A stretch of 64,000 nt of DNA, taken from positions 22,989,407-23,053,406 of the forward strand of contig OX377205.1 in NCBI GenBank assembly GCA_947396885.1, read 5' to 3'. Shown one piece after another: positions 62,601 through 64,000 of the stretch. Source of the stretch: Heligmosomoides polygyrus polygyrus (taxonomy: Eukaryota > Nematoda > Chromadorea > Rhabditida > Heligmosomidae). Made by a program: the position numbers and the translations under genes. Numbering within the stretch: position 1 is the first letter of the stretch; each line of letters begins with the position of its first letter. Under the pieces are notes generated by a model. That model saw only the letters and a list, made by a program, of their open reading frames with translations, was not told the DNA's origin and made no database searches.

Positions 62601-63291
62601 CACACGATACCGGTGAACGTGCGGCAAGTGATGTCTGGAGCTCGACATCGAGCTTCGACAACCTTGGTGTTGAACGCTGAAATGCTTGGGACATAAACCT
62701 TCTGCTATGAGGTTTCATTCAGGGTTCTAAGCTTTGACAGCTCTGGACCACTTATTCAGAGCCTTGTATGAACGGGACCTACAGCAGTGTTCGTGCTCGT
62801 CGCTGGCGTCGGCACAATCGGCTACACCATCGCATTCTAGGTGTCCAGCGATGCACTCCTCGCCGTTGCGGCAGGCGAACAGACCCATGGCGCACTTTTT
62901 GCCGTCTGGAATAGAAGGTGAACAGCCTTGTTATGTAGCTGCTGTTTATTTGTGATAGAAAGCGAGCTCAGGGTGGAGAAGTTCCTACTCACTGCATTTC
63001 CTCTCGTCCTGCCCGTCCACGCAGTCCTCGACGCCATCACAGACGGCGCTCCTTCGGATGCAGCGCTGTTCGCGGCGACACAGATATTCGTTCAGCTTTT
63101 TGCATTGTCGTGACGAACCTGAACGAAGAAACGACGTGAAAGGCTACCGACATCAACGCTCCCTTACTTATGTTGGCGCAGTTCTGCTCATCAAAACCGT
63201 TTTCACAGTCGACGATCCCATCGCATTTCAAGGAGATGTCCAGACAGGCTGACGACGGTTCGCAGCGAAACTCTCGACCGACTCTGCAGCC
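12420..63291 (-). CDS. lrp-1: LDL receptor-related protein (megalin/LRP1-like), 60 C-terminal exons, 5' incomplete
   Basis: A giant endocytic receptor of the LRP1/LRP2 family. In C. elegans, lrp-1 is a megalin orthologue on the apical surface of hyp7 epidermis, needed for sterol uptake and moulting. Sixty exons join in phase on the minus strand to give about 2438 residues ending at the stop at 12420-12422. Order seen: 4 LDLa, 2 EGF, four propeller-EGF units, 10 LDLa, 2 EGF, propeller, EGF, membrane helix, tail. The reading frame is open at 63291, so the N-terminal half lies outside the window. Acceptors are mostly TTTCAG or TTTTAG; donors mostly GTRAGT or GTACGT. The separate block entries give every exon. 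Family assignment is firm. Choosing lrp-1 over lrp-2 is a guess from architecture, since the distinguishing N-terminus is absent. Introns run from 55 bp to about 5 kb and carry most of the window's transposons. Confidence 0.93.
12598..13131 (-). other. last intron of the LRP gene
   Basis: No transposon or ORF recognised. It separates the membrane-helix exon from the tail exon. Confidence 0.6.
13609..18926 (-). CDS. LRP exons 57-58: last EGF, split by a 5.1 kb intron
   Basis: Exons 18830-18926 and 13609-13701. The first ends the propeller and starts the EGF ([18 protein letters not shown]). The second finishes it ([17 protein letters not shown]) and adds a short stalk ([12 protein letters not shown]). 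The two halves join in phase 1 to give six cysteines. Acceptor of the second exon is CTTTCAG and donor GTAAGT. The intervening intron holds LINE, mariner and MITE copies. Confidence 0.88.
13829..13876. repeat. 16-bp perfect hairpin
   Basis: TCTATCCTAGTTGGGG at 13829-13844 pairs with CCCCAACTAGGATAGA at 13861-13876, with a 16-nt loop. Lies in the 5.1 kb LRP intron. Confidence 0.8.
14067..14386 (+). mobile_element. LINE (RTE-like) ORF2 3' end, family B
   Basis: Open frame at 14130-14381 reads [18 protein letters not shown], then [14 protein letters not shown] and [11 protein letters not shown], a typical C-terminus of RTE-like polyproteins. It ends in GGTGATACAGGTGATT. Related copies: 1788-2110, 23256-23573 and 25422-25652. 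Confidence 0.75.
14452..15150 (-). mobile_element. mariner-family transposon remnant, transposase broken
   Basis: Minus-strand pieces in order: an N-terminal part with [20 protein letters not shown] and a [10 protein letters not shown] block; a middle part with several stops that recalls HKKHFLYFL...[10 protein letters not shown]; and a C-terminal part with [12 protein letters not shown]. The order and motifs are those of mariner transposases. Stops and frameshifts make it dead. Confidence 0.75.
15178..15690 (+). mobile_element. RTE-like LINE 3' end, family A
   Basis: Open frame with [20 protein letters not shown], then [32 protein letters not shown] and a degraded C-terminus. These are post-RT motifs of RTE-like elements. 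Related copies: 22224-22980 (-), 24756-25078 (+) and 38372-38645 (-). Confidence 0.8.
15691..16639. other. LRP intron sequence, no feature named
   Basis: AT-rich, with no recognisable frame or repeat. Lies inside the 13702-18829 intron. Confidence 0.4.
16640..18610 (-). mobile_element. CR1/jockey-type LINE with RT core, broken and carrying a nested MITE
   Basis: Minus-strand fragments in order: [20 protein letters not shown] and [33 protein letters not shown]; the RT part [36 protein letters not shown] with [13 protein letters not shown] (the catalytic [F/Y]xDD); then the post-RT part [22 protein letters not shown]-rich element at 17667-17990 interrupts it. Stops between parts show it is inactive. 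Confidence 0.8.
17667..17990. mobile_element. GC-rich 324-bp MITE with about 29-bp inverted termini and 8-bp target duplication
   Basis: Ends CCCCTGTTGTACTCCCGCG and CGCGGGAGTATAACAGGG are inverted repeats that continue through GAGCTTCCGC. GCCATAGG flanks both sides (17659-17666 and 17991-17998). A second, internal 17-bp perfect stem lies at 17776-17792/17800-17816. GC content is far above the surrounding LINE. Open frames on both strands follow from composition. Superfamily not identified; an 8-bp duplication would suit hAT-like transposition. Confidence 0.8.
18997..23945 (-). CDS. LRP exons 51-56: YWTD beta-propeller 5 (membrane-proximal)
   Basis: Exons 23825-23945, 21539-21608, 21366-21464, 21123-21214, 20358-20533 and 18997-19193. 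Clear blades: [63 protein letters not shown] and [16 protein letters not shown]. The exon at 21123-21214 was found by phase and sits directly beside a SINE (20820-21072). This propeller is the best conserved of the five. Introns carry SINE and LINE fragments. Confidence 0.9.
20820..21072 (+). mobile_element. tRNA-derived SINE, copy 7 (head truncated)
   Basis: Starts inside the head (CACCGGATACCAGGTTCCTT) and keeps the body and a short CCCTTTATCCTTA tail. It sits 51 bp from the LRP exon at 21123-21214. Confidence 0.75.
22224..22980 (-). mobile_element. RTE-like LINE 3' part, family A, with (GAA)n tail
   Basis: Minus-strand frames in three pieces: [16 protein letters not shown] with [47 protein letters not shown] with [14 protein letters not shown]. 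Two frameshifts separate them. The 3' end runs into a (CTT)n/(GAA)n tract at 22224-22261, which serves as the tail. Confidence 0.82.
23256..23573 (+). mobile_element. LINE (RTE-like) 3' end, family B, degenerate
   Basis: Same block order as 14067-14386: AAATTAGGTGGGCCGGCCACGT, AGGACGCCCACCAACG, CGACAGGGACGAATGGAGACG. Small deletions break the frame. Confidence 0.7.
24006..26387 (-). CDS. LRP exons 49-50: EGF pair before the last propeller
   Basis: Exons 26239-26387 and 24006-24137. The first completes the tenth LDLa repeat (final cysteine in ETMCG) and encodes an EGF with [19 protein letters not shown]. The second has [18 protein letters not shown], then [11 protein letters not shown] and HGC. 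Donor of the second exon is taken as GTGGGT at 24000-24005, giving a 60-nt intron; the frame is open through that intron, so this boundary is less certain than others. Confidence 0.85.
24341..24624 (+). mobile_element. tRNA-derived SINE, copy 8 (best promoter match)
   Basis: A box TAGCGCAGTCGG at 24344-24355 fits TRGCNNAGYNGG exactly. B-box-like GGTTCGGATTTCC begins at 24397. The body is complete, with a CCTTTATCCTTTAT tail. The spacing between boxes is that of a tRNA with a long variable region. Confidence 0.85.
24756..25078 (+). mobile_element. RTE-like LINE 3' fragment, family A
   Basis: Matches 15340-15650 (AACGACGCCATACGACAGAG, AACGACGACACCGTC, CGTTGGCTAGATATGTTGCAC, CACCACACCAGAAGA) with deletions. 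No open frame. Confidence 0.7.
25422..25652 (+). mobile_element. LINE (RTE-like) 3' end, family B, 5'-truncated
   Basis: Begins at AGCCATCACCGACTGGATTC and runs to GGTGATACAGGTGATT, nearly identical in blocks to 14160-14386, with small indels. Confidence 0.7.
26040..26168 (-). mobile_element. SINE fragment, copy 9 (head and upper body)
   Basis: Contains reversed head blocks (CTCCGACTGCGCTACCACGC) and a degraded AAGCTTGGTTTGCC block. Tail missing. 71 bp from the LRP exon at 26239. Confidence 0.55.
27397..29484 (+). mobile_element. BEL/Pao-like LTR element, internally deleted, 228-bp direct repeats
   Basis: Two direct repeats, 27397-27624 and 29257-29484, differ at about two positions. Each starts TGTCGTGATCCCTACGGATC, with a 9-bp inverted motif. 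Between them lies a gag-like region: an acidic frame beginning at ATG 27468 inside the first repeat ([19 protein letters not shown] coiled-coil region), then 28201-28633 with three zinc-knuckle-like clusters ([36 protein letters not shown]...HH...C) in the BEL/Pao order. Intron-like GTAAGT at 27819 and TTTAG at 28200 separate the two. No RT, protease or integrase is visible, so it is non-autonomous. LTR ends and target duplication are not resolved. Confidence 0.7.
28201..28633 (+). pseudogene. gag-like zinc-knuckle polyprotein fragment
   Basis: Open from 28201: [20 protein letters not shown], a Pro/Glu-rich linker, then three Cys/His clusters. Cluster spacing (CX2CX3HX4C, CX2CX5HX4C, and a third ending HHXXXC) fits the nucleocapsid part of BEL/Pao Gag. 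It ends at TAA 28631-28633, where protease-RT would normally follow, so it is truncated or deleted. Confidence 0.65.
29805..30215 (-). mobile_element. mariner-family transposase fragment
   Basis: Minus strand 30044-29805 reads [20 protein letters not shown], then [18 protein letters not shown], the mariner catalytic-domain end (HDNARPH-type and PPYSPDLxPxD motifs, altered). Upstream, other frames give a GDEKW-like part. Inactive. Confidence 0.75.
30399..30506. repeat. imperfect inverted repeat, about 45-bp arms
   Basis: AATTTAACGGTGAAAACACT...TAGCGCGGC is mirrored by GCCGCGCTA...GTATTTTCACCGTTAGATT. Short foldback of unknown origin, in the largest intron of the LDLa cluster. Confidence 0.65.
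30794..30852. repeat. perfect 27-bp hairpin with 5-nt loop
   Basis: Arms 30794-30820 and 30826-30852 are exactly complementary (TTCAAAATGATACACAACAG... and its reverse). The loop is ATCTA. Lies in the LRP intron 26388-31190. Confidence 0.9.
31191..39153 (-). CDS. LRP exons 39-48: ten-repeat LDLa ligand-binding cluster
   Basis: Exons 39022-39153, 38818-38956, 36249-36334, 36037-36180, 35835-35978, 35040-35175, 34677-34807, 33671-33811, 31492-31610 and 31191-31306. They encode ten six-cysteine LDLa repeats, for example [32 protein letters not shown] and [18 protein letters not shown]. One repeat is split between exons 38818-38956 and 36249-36334. The repeat at 34677-34807 has a GGGS insertion before SDEENC. 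The tenth repeat has all cysteines but no acidic calcium box. In the family, this membrane-proximal cluster is a major ligand-binding site. Every junction is in phase. Confidence 0.9.
31812..33670 (-). other. rest of the 1.9 kb-plus intron between LRP LDLa repeats 8 and 9
   Basis: Apart from the MITE at 32180-32341, nothing is recognised. It is AT-rich, with scattered short frames. Confidence 0.4.
32180..32341. mobile_element. MITE family M, copy 1 (diverged)
   Basis: Inverted ends TCGCGAATGTGAGCAGCACT and AAGTGGTGCCCACATTCGC. Inside are CACCCAATCAAAACACC and GAATGGCACACCCATTCACC. Same family as 50070, 55151 and 57539. Confidence 0.6.
34190..34447 (+). mobile_element. tRNA-derived SINE, copy 10
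   Basis: Head (GGTAGCGCTGTTGGAGGAGG, GGTTCGGGATTCTCGCC), body (ACCAGACTTGTTCGGGAAGG, CCACGTTATCCCGTAGAAG) and no clear tail. Confidence 0.75.
36384..36423. repeat. 17-bp perfect hairpin
   Basis: AATGCAGGGATTCCAAA pairs exactly with TTTGGAATCCCTGCATT across a 6-nt loop. In the intron 36335-38817, 50 bp from an LDLa exon. Confidence 0.85.
36686..37261 (+). mobile_element. Tc1/mariner-like deletion derivative with about 75-bp inverted ends
   Basis: Termini TA-CAGGGTGAGTAAAAAGTATT and the mirrored AATACTTTTTACGCACTCTG-TA, with TA at both ends. The inverted repeats continue through ACGTTAGAAATAACAACACA. Near the right end a plus frame reads [20 protein letters not shown], then [19 protein letters not shown] and a stop, the usual C-terminal helix of DDE transposases. 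The catalytic core is deleted. Confidence 0.8.
37262..38371. other. LRP intron sequence, no feature named
   Basis: Between the mariner derivative and a LINE fragment, in intron 36335-38817. Short frames only; nothing recognised. Confidence 0.4.
38372..38645 (-). mobile_element. RTE-like LINE 3' fragment, family A
   Basis: Minus strand reads [20 protein letters not shown], then [11 protein letters not shown] and [20 protein letters not shown]. Same motifs as 15178-15690. Ends in unrelated sequence on both sides. Confidence 0.75.
39207..39335 (-). CDS. LRP exon 38: EGF after propeller 4
   Basis: Encodes [19 protein letters not shown], then [17 protein letters not shown]. Six cysteines in EGF order. 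Acceptor is TTTGACAG and donor GTGGGT. It closes the run of four propeller-EGF units and precedes the second LDLa cluster. Confidence 0.88.
39391..44164 (-). CDS. LRP exons 31-37: YWTD beta-propeller 4
   Basis: Exons 44056-44164, 43384-43502, 41532-41727, 40255-40324, 40065-40196, 39555-39667 and 39391-39497. Seen: [93 protein letters not shown] and [11 protein letters not shown]. The third exon uses the weak donor GTTCGT, chosen because it restores HPCRM joined to LIFFTNAG in phase 2. The intron 41728-43383 contains a foldback element and a SINE copy. Confidence 0.87.
40631..40903 (+). mobile_element. tRNA-derived SINE, copy 11 (diverged)
   Basis: Recognised by GGCGCCGGCTGTCGCGTATTC, CCTCCATGACATCCCGTAGA, GCGTGGCGCACCC and a TTTATCCTTTAT tail. 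Confidence 0.7.
41838..42475. mobile_element. foldback element bounded by palindromes, with TACGGTAGG-rich inner arms
   Basis: The left edge is a perfect 36-bp palindrome at 41838-41873 (centre GAGCCACCGGTGGCTC). The right edge is ATGAGCCACCGATGGCTCAT near 42452-42471, almost the same palindrome. Inside, arms of about 100 bp, 42026-42130 and 42150-42257, are inverted copies with repeated TACGGTAGGT. No ORF. Target duplication not seen. Confidence 0.65.
42690..42955 (+). mobile_element. tRNA-derived SINE, copy 12 (strongly diverged)
   Basis: Weak but ordered matches: GTGGCGTGCACGTCGAACC, CATCGGTAACCGCAAGCCATTGTA, AGAGGCAGAATGCGTGGCGCAT. The oldest-looking copy. Confidence 0.55.
44225..44344 (-). 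CDS. LRP exon 30: EGF after propeller 3
   Basis: Encodes [19 protein letters not shown] then [16 protein letters not shown], the classic LRP EGF starting with NPC and a GGCSH turn. Acceptor ATTTTAG, donor GTACGC, phases 1 in and 1 out. Confidence 0.93.
44578..49696 (-). CDS. LRP exons 24-29: YWTD beta-propeller 3, with a 44-nt micro-exon
   Basis: Exons 49539-49696, 49348-49462, 48487-48634, 48201-48378, 47004-47047 and 44578-44717. Segments seen include [60 protein letters not shown] and [17 protein letters not shown]. The 44-nt exon ([14 protein letters not shown]) repairs the phase between 48201 (phase 0) and 44717 (needs phase 2). The last exon ends the propeller with [10 protein letters not shown] young LINE sits in the intron between 48201 and 47047. 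Confidence 0.83.
45091..45190 (-). mobile_element. SINE 3' fragment, copy 13
   Basis: Reversed tail-side blocks (GGAATGCGCCGCGGATTCGACTTCTACGGGAAGT, given in parts) and TATATTTGGCCTA. Head absent. Confidence 0.55.
45213..45264. repeat. tandem duplication, 26 bp x 2
   Basis: TCCACCACTATATAATTGAG plus TTAGCT occurs twice without a gap. Confidence 0.8.
45369..45830. mobile_element. probable MITE with an internal direct duplication
   Basis: Ends CTCGCGCGGGCAAC...TTCAACATGGGATGTTG and CAACATTATCCCATGTTGAA...GTTACCCGCGCGAG are inverted repeats. Within, blocks 45398-45540 and 45583-45716 are direct copies (CTCCTCCTGCTTGACACAAC, GAATCCAGAAGACGGGTTCC) at roughly 90 percent identity. Frames across it are open on both strands but unlike any protein I know. 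Confidence 0.6.
45841..46449. other. LRP intron sequence, purine-rich, no gene
   Basis: G/A-rich from 45870 to 46115. Open frames of Glu/Gly/Lys reflect composition. No repeat family recognised. Confidence 0.4.
46450..46610 (-). mobile_element. SINE head fragment, copy 14
   Basis: Reversed head (GCCGGCGCCTCCTCCAACTG, CGCTACCACG) and upper body (CTTCCCGGACAAGTCTG). 3' part missing. Confidence 0.65.
47115..48014 (+). mobile_element. 5'-truncated LINE insertion with intact 272-residue frame and 13-bp target duplication
   Basis: Frame 47159-47977: [20 protein letters not shown] (the RT ADD-type site, here AGD), [53 protein letters not shown]. The 3' tail is (AAAT)n to 48014. CATTAGTCGTTCA flanks both sides (47102-47114 and 48015-48027). 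It lies in the LRP intron between exons 48201 and 47047, opposite to the gene. The clean duplication and open frame point to a fairly recent insertion. Confidence 0.85.
48946..49243 (-). mobile_element. tRNA-derived SINE, copy 15 (full length)
   Basis: Long reversed tail (AGATAAAGGATAAAGGATAA), body and head (GCGCCTCCTTTGACTGCGCC). Lies in an LRP intron, 104 bp from the exon at 49348. Confidence 0.78.
49737..49839 (-). CDS. LRP exon 23: EGF after propeller 2
   Basis: Encodes [20 protein letters not shown], then [13 protein letters not shown], a compact six-cysteine EGF. The exon starts exactly after CGTTTTAG in phase 0 and ends GAG-type phase 1 before GTCCGT. An in-frame TAG just upstream forces this acceptor. 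Confidence 0.87.
50070..50281. mobile_element. MITE family M, copy 2
   Basis: Inverted ends ACACATGTTGCGAACGTGGG and CTATCTTCGCGACATGTAT. Internal CCCAATCAGGTCGCATTGAA and CCATTGAGAGCAGAAG blocks are shared with 55151-55350. Confidence 0.65.
50329..54515 (-). CDS. LRP exons 16-22: YWTD beta-propeller 2
   Basis: Exons 54417-54515, 52297-52410, 52058-52241, 50894-50982, 50708-50829, 50472-50605 and 50329-50413. Blade-like stretches include [61 protein letters not shown] and [15 protein letters not shown]. The YWTD signature is weak here compared with propeller 1, which is usual for inner propellers of worm LRPs. The intron 52242-52296 is only 55 nt and is required, because the flanking frames differ. 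The last exon ([16 protein letters not shown]) was recognised only because phase 2 to phase 0 had to be bridged to the next EGF. Confidence 0.84.
51000..52050 (-). other. LRP intron, AT-rich, nothing recognised
   Basis: Intron between exons 52058-52241 and 50894-50982. No repeat family, ORF or structured element seen. Confidence 0.5.
52560..52770 (-). mobile_element. SINE fragment, copy 16 (diverged)
   Basis: Reversed tail-like AGGATGAAGGAGAAAGGAGA, then AATGACTTTCAGAAGCCAGCC and TTTCCCAGACATGCCTGGTACC. Head not recognisable. Confidence 0.55.
52888..53309. mobile_element. long foldback/MITE, about 190-bp arms
   Basis: The left arm from CTCAACGGTAG runs through GCAAATATCTCGACCCCAAT and CTCTGCCTGCG. 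The right arm mirrors it, ending CTACCGTTGAG at 53309. The short centre around 53090-53130 has GGTGGTGGCGCAGTCGGTGG. No coding frame. Arm divergence is moderate. Confidence 0.75.
53400..54089. other. LRP intron sequence before the LINE fragment
   Basis: May hold older parts of the same LINE. I could not read a convincing frame. Confidence 0.3.
54090..54290 (+). mobile_element. LINE 3' fragment (RTE-like C-terminus)
   Basis: Plus frame reads [20 protein letters not shown] then IGWDGDGS, resembling the RGRPKKRW..DI..DL end of RTE-like polyproteins, then an A/G-rich tail (AAAAGAAGAAGAAAAG). Family not matched to A or B. Confidence 0.5.
54877..55004 (-). CDS. LRP exon 15: EGF after propeller 1
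   Basis: One exon encodes [17 protein letters not shown], then [14 protein letters not shown] and a final TTCEG, giving the six cysteines of an LRP-type EGF. It enters in phase 2 from 55943 and leaves in phase 1. Acceptor is GTTTTCAG, donor GTAGCA. It separates propellers 1 and 2. Confidence 0.9.
55151..55350. mobile_element. MITE family M, copy 3 (best preserved)
   Basis: About 200 bp with 35-bp inverted ends differing at about two positions: ATGTCGCGCAGGTGAGCAGC and its mirror GCTGCTCACCTACGCGACAT. Internal AACCAATCAGACCGCATTGA and a second mirrored block. Confidence 0.8.
55351..55942 (-). other. LRP intron, AT-rich, nothing recognised
   Basis: Between MITE copy 3 and the exon at 55943. 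No repeat or gene seen. Confidence 0.5.
55943..61216 (-). CDS. LRP exons 8-14: YWTD beta-propeller 1
   Basis: Exons 60993-61216, 59807-59922, 58250-58332, 57999-58092, 57826-57908, 57105-57252 and 55943-56037. Blade motifs are easy to see: [60 protein letters not shown], then the closing strand [16 protein letters not shown], which leads into the next EGF. Six-bladed propellers of this type act in ligand release and interdomain packing in LDLR-family receptors. All phases agree. The intron between 57105 and 56037 holds a full SINE copy, and the one between 57252 and 57826 a MITE. Confidence 0.9.
56384..56680 (-). mobile_element. tRNA-derived SINE, copy 17 (full length)
   Basis: Reversed tail GGATAAAGGATAAAGGACG, body, and head with CGGGAAATCCGAACCAGGAA and GCGCCTCCTCCGACTGCGC. 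One of the cleanest minus-strand copies. Confidence 0.83.
57539..57735. mobile_element. MITE family M, copy 4
   Basis: Ends ACATGTCGCATAGGTGAGCA and ACCAATGCTGCTCATTTAGG. Same length and internal ACCAGCCAATGATAACC-type blocks as copy 3. Confidence 0.72.
58333..59638 (-). other. LRP intron, AT-rich, no gene
   Basis: Intron between exons 59807-59922 and 58250-58332. Short frames only. Confidence 0.5.
59639..59770 (-). mobile_element. LINE 3' tip with (TAAA)n tail
   Basis: TTTATTTATTTATTT at 59639-59670 is followed by a short tip (GATGCACCATAGGTGCGCTA). Layout matches the reversed tail of the CR1-type copy at 7484-8357. Confidence 0.5.
60412..60835 (-). mobile_element. tRNA-derived SINE, copy 18, with a TTCCGT-rich insertion
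   Basis: Reversed tail and lower body at 60412-60520, then about 110 bp of unrelated CCGT/TTCC-rich sequence (60530-60640), then the upper body and head (AAATCCGAACAAAGAAC) to 60835. Confidence 0.65.
61396..61902 (-). CDS. LRP exons 6-7: EGF pair after the first LDLa cluster
   Basis: Exons 61781-61902 and 61396-61507. The first has the EGF pattern starting [18 protein letters not shown] and ending DGRSC. The second has [15 protein letters not shown] followed by [14 protein letters not shown]. An EGF pair between an LDLa cluster and a YWTD propeller is the standard LRP/LDLR arrangement, where it helps the pH-driven release of ligand in endosomes. Both junctions keep phase (2 to 1 to 2). Confidence 0.9.
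62126..63291 (-). CDS. LRP exons 1-5 (of those visible): four LDLa ligand-binding repeats
   Basis: Exons 63168-63291, 62993-63118, 62783-62905, 62585-62676 and 62126-62193. The first three each encode a whole LDLa repeat with six cysteines and the calcium motif, such as [16 protein letters not shown] and [13 protein letters not shown]. The fourth repeat is split across the last two exons, ending [16 protein letters not shown]. Such repeats bind basic ligand patches through calcium-coordinated acidic residues. Phases are 1, 1, 1, 0, 2. The third exon uses donor GTAGGT at 62777-62782; a later GT four bases downstream would break phase. An upstream continuation of this cluster is expected beyond the window edge. 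Confidence 0.88.
62219..62521. mobile_element. foldback/MITE with about 53-bp arms
   Basis: Left arm GGGCCGGTACTTGTC...AGGAAACGCGTCA is mirrored by TGACGCGTTACCGTATCCCC...GACCAGTACCGTCTGAGCCC. The loop of about 190 bp has no recognised gene. Between two LDLa exons of the LRP gene. Confidence 0.7.
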
Positions 63292-64000
63292 CTAGAACAT
63301 CGAAGAATTTAGTCCAGGAATGCCACATATAATCCCATATCTGGCTAGCGTCATCCTGACACGGGTATGAGTAGGAATTCCACTAGTCATTCGTTTCATA
63401 ATTTAAACAAATTCTGCCCAGTACAGCATAATATCTTCAGAATATAAATTTGTTATTGGATGGAAAAAGCAGGATTTTTTTAGCATCGTTGGCTACAGTG
63501 TTATCTAGCCCCTAAATGAAGCAATTTGTGCTCTCAACTGATAGAATCTTACATATAATGAAGTAGATACATAGTTTGTGCCAGTCTTTTGACTGATAGA
63601 AACCTGCTCACAAACTGTATGTTCCTAAGCATCAGTGCAATGATTTGAGCCTCAGAGCTCCAAAGATTCTGTATTTGTTTATTTTTTATGCAGGAAACAA
63701 TGCAGCTAAACAATTGAAGTACGGTAAACAAAATAAACCTTAAATAAAACTGTGTTCTGTAGTGTAGCAAAACCACCAAAAATTTATTGGACCGTGATGC
63801 AGTCCAAATAATCACGTCGAAATGTGAGCATAGAAAGATTTAGCTAAACTTTAATGATTGGTGTGCTAGATTCCAAACCATGTCAAGGTGAGGAACACGC
63901 CTGCTCTATGTACTTGTCAGCATCACAATTTTTGGATTCGATTTTTAAATCGATAGCGATTTGGAAGTTTTTTTGGCAAAGTTTGGTCACTGCTGGCAAC
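63292..64000 (-). other. LRP intron running off the window
   Basis: No exon of the LRP gene is visible past 63291. AT-rich; nothing else recognised. The next upstream exon should end in phase 0. Confidence 0.5.

Noticed and set aside
1..64000. CRISPR arrays, operons, rRNA genes or phage-like modules
   Set aside because: Looked for and not seen. The DNA is eukaryotic, with spliced genes and retrotransposons.

Overview
The window looks like nuclear DNA of a nematode, most likely a clade V (strongylid-type) parasite. Splice acceptors are mostly TTTCAG/TTTTAG, genes are cut into many short exons, and exon homology is to Caenorhabditis-type genes. Introns are several kb long and filled with LINE, SINE, mariner and foldback debris. 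The species is an inference; no rRNA or mitochondrial marker is present.

Two host genes are supported. On the + strand, a MADF-BESS nuclear protein gene has exons between 4086 and 11936; its 5' end was not found. On the - strand, almost the whole rest of the window (63291 down to 12420) is the 3' part of a giant LDL-receptor-related protein gene of the LRP1/LRP2 (megalin; C. elegans lrp-1/lrp-2) type. I reconstructed 60 exons by eye. All 59 internal junctions keep reading phase, giving 7317 nt or about 2438 residues. The order is 4 LDLa repeats, 2 EGF, four YWTD beta-propellers each followed by an EGF, 10 LDLa repeats, 2 EGF, a fifth propeller, an EGF, one membrane helix and a short tail with a single NPVF motif. 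The 5' part of the gene lies beyond 64000. The two genes are convergent, with stop codons 483 bp apart.

Layout: 1-4085 is repeat-rich upstream or intron sequence of the MADF gene. 4162-9863 is its 5.7 kb intron, holding SINEs, tRNA-like repeats and a CR1/jockey-type LINE end. 9864-11936 holds its other exons. 12420-13701 is the LRP tail, membrane helix and half an EGF. 13702-18829 is a 5.1 kb intron full of transposons. 18830-24137 is propeller 5 plus one EGF of the pair before it. 26239-39153 is the other EGF of that pair and the 10-repeat ligand-binding cluster, with a BEL/Pao-like LTR element in its largest intron (26388-31190). 39207-61216 is propellers 4 to 1. 61396-63291 is an EGF pair and the preceding LDLa cluster.

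Repeats dominate the non-coding space. The commonest is a tRNA-derived SINE, about 18 copies in both orientations, with A- and B-box-like promoters and a CCTTTAT-type tail. Also present are three LINE families, mariner/Tc1 remnants, a GC-rich MITE nested in a LINE with an 8-bp target duplication, a four-copy MITE family, and several near-perfect foldbacks and hairpins. I see no CRISPR array, operon or new defence-type system. The unusual material is the receptor's own oddities and the dense, partly undescribed-looking repeat families.
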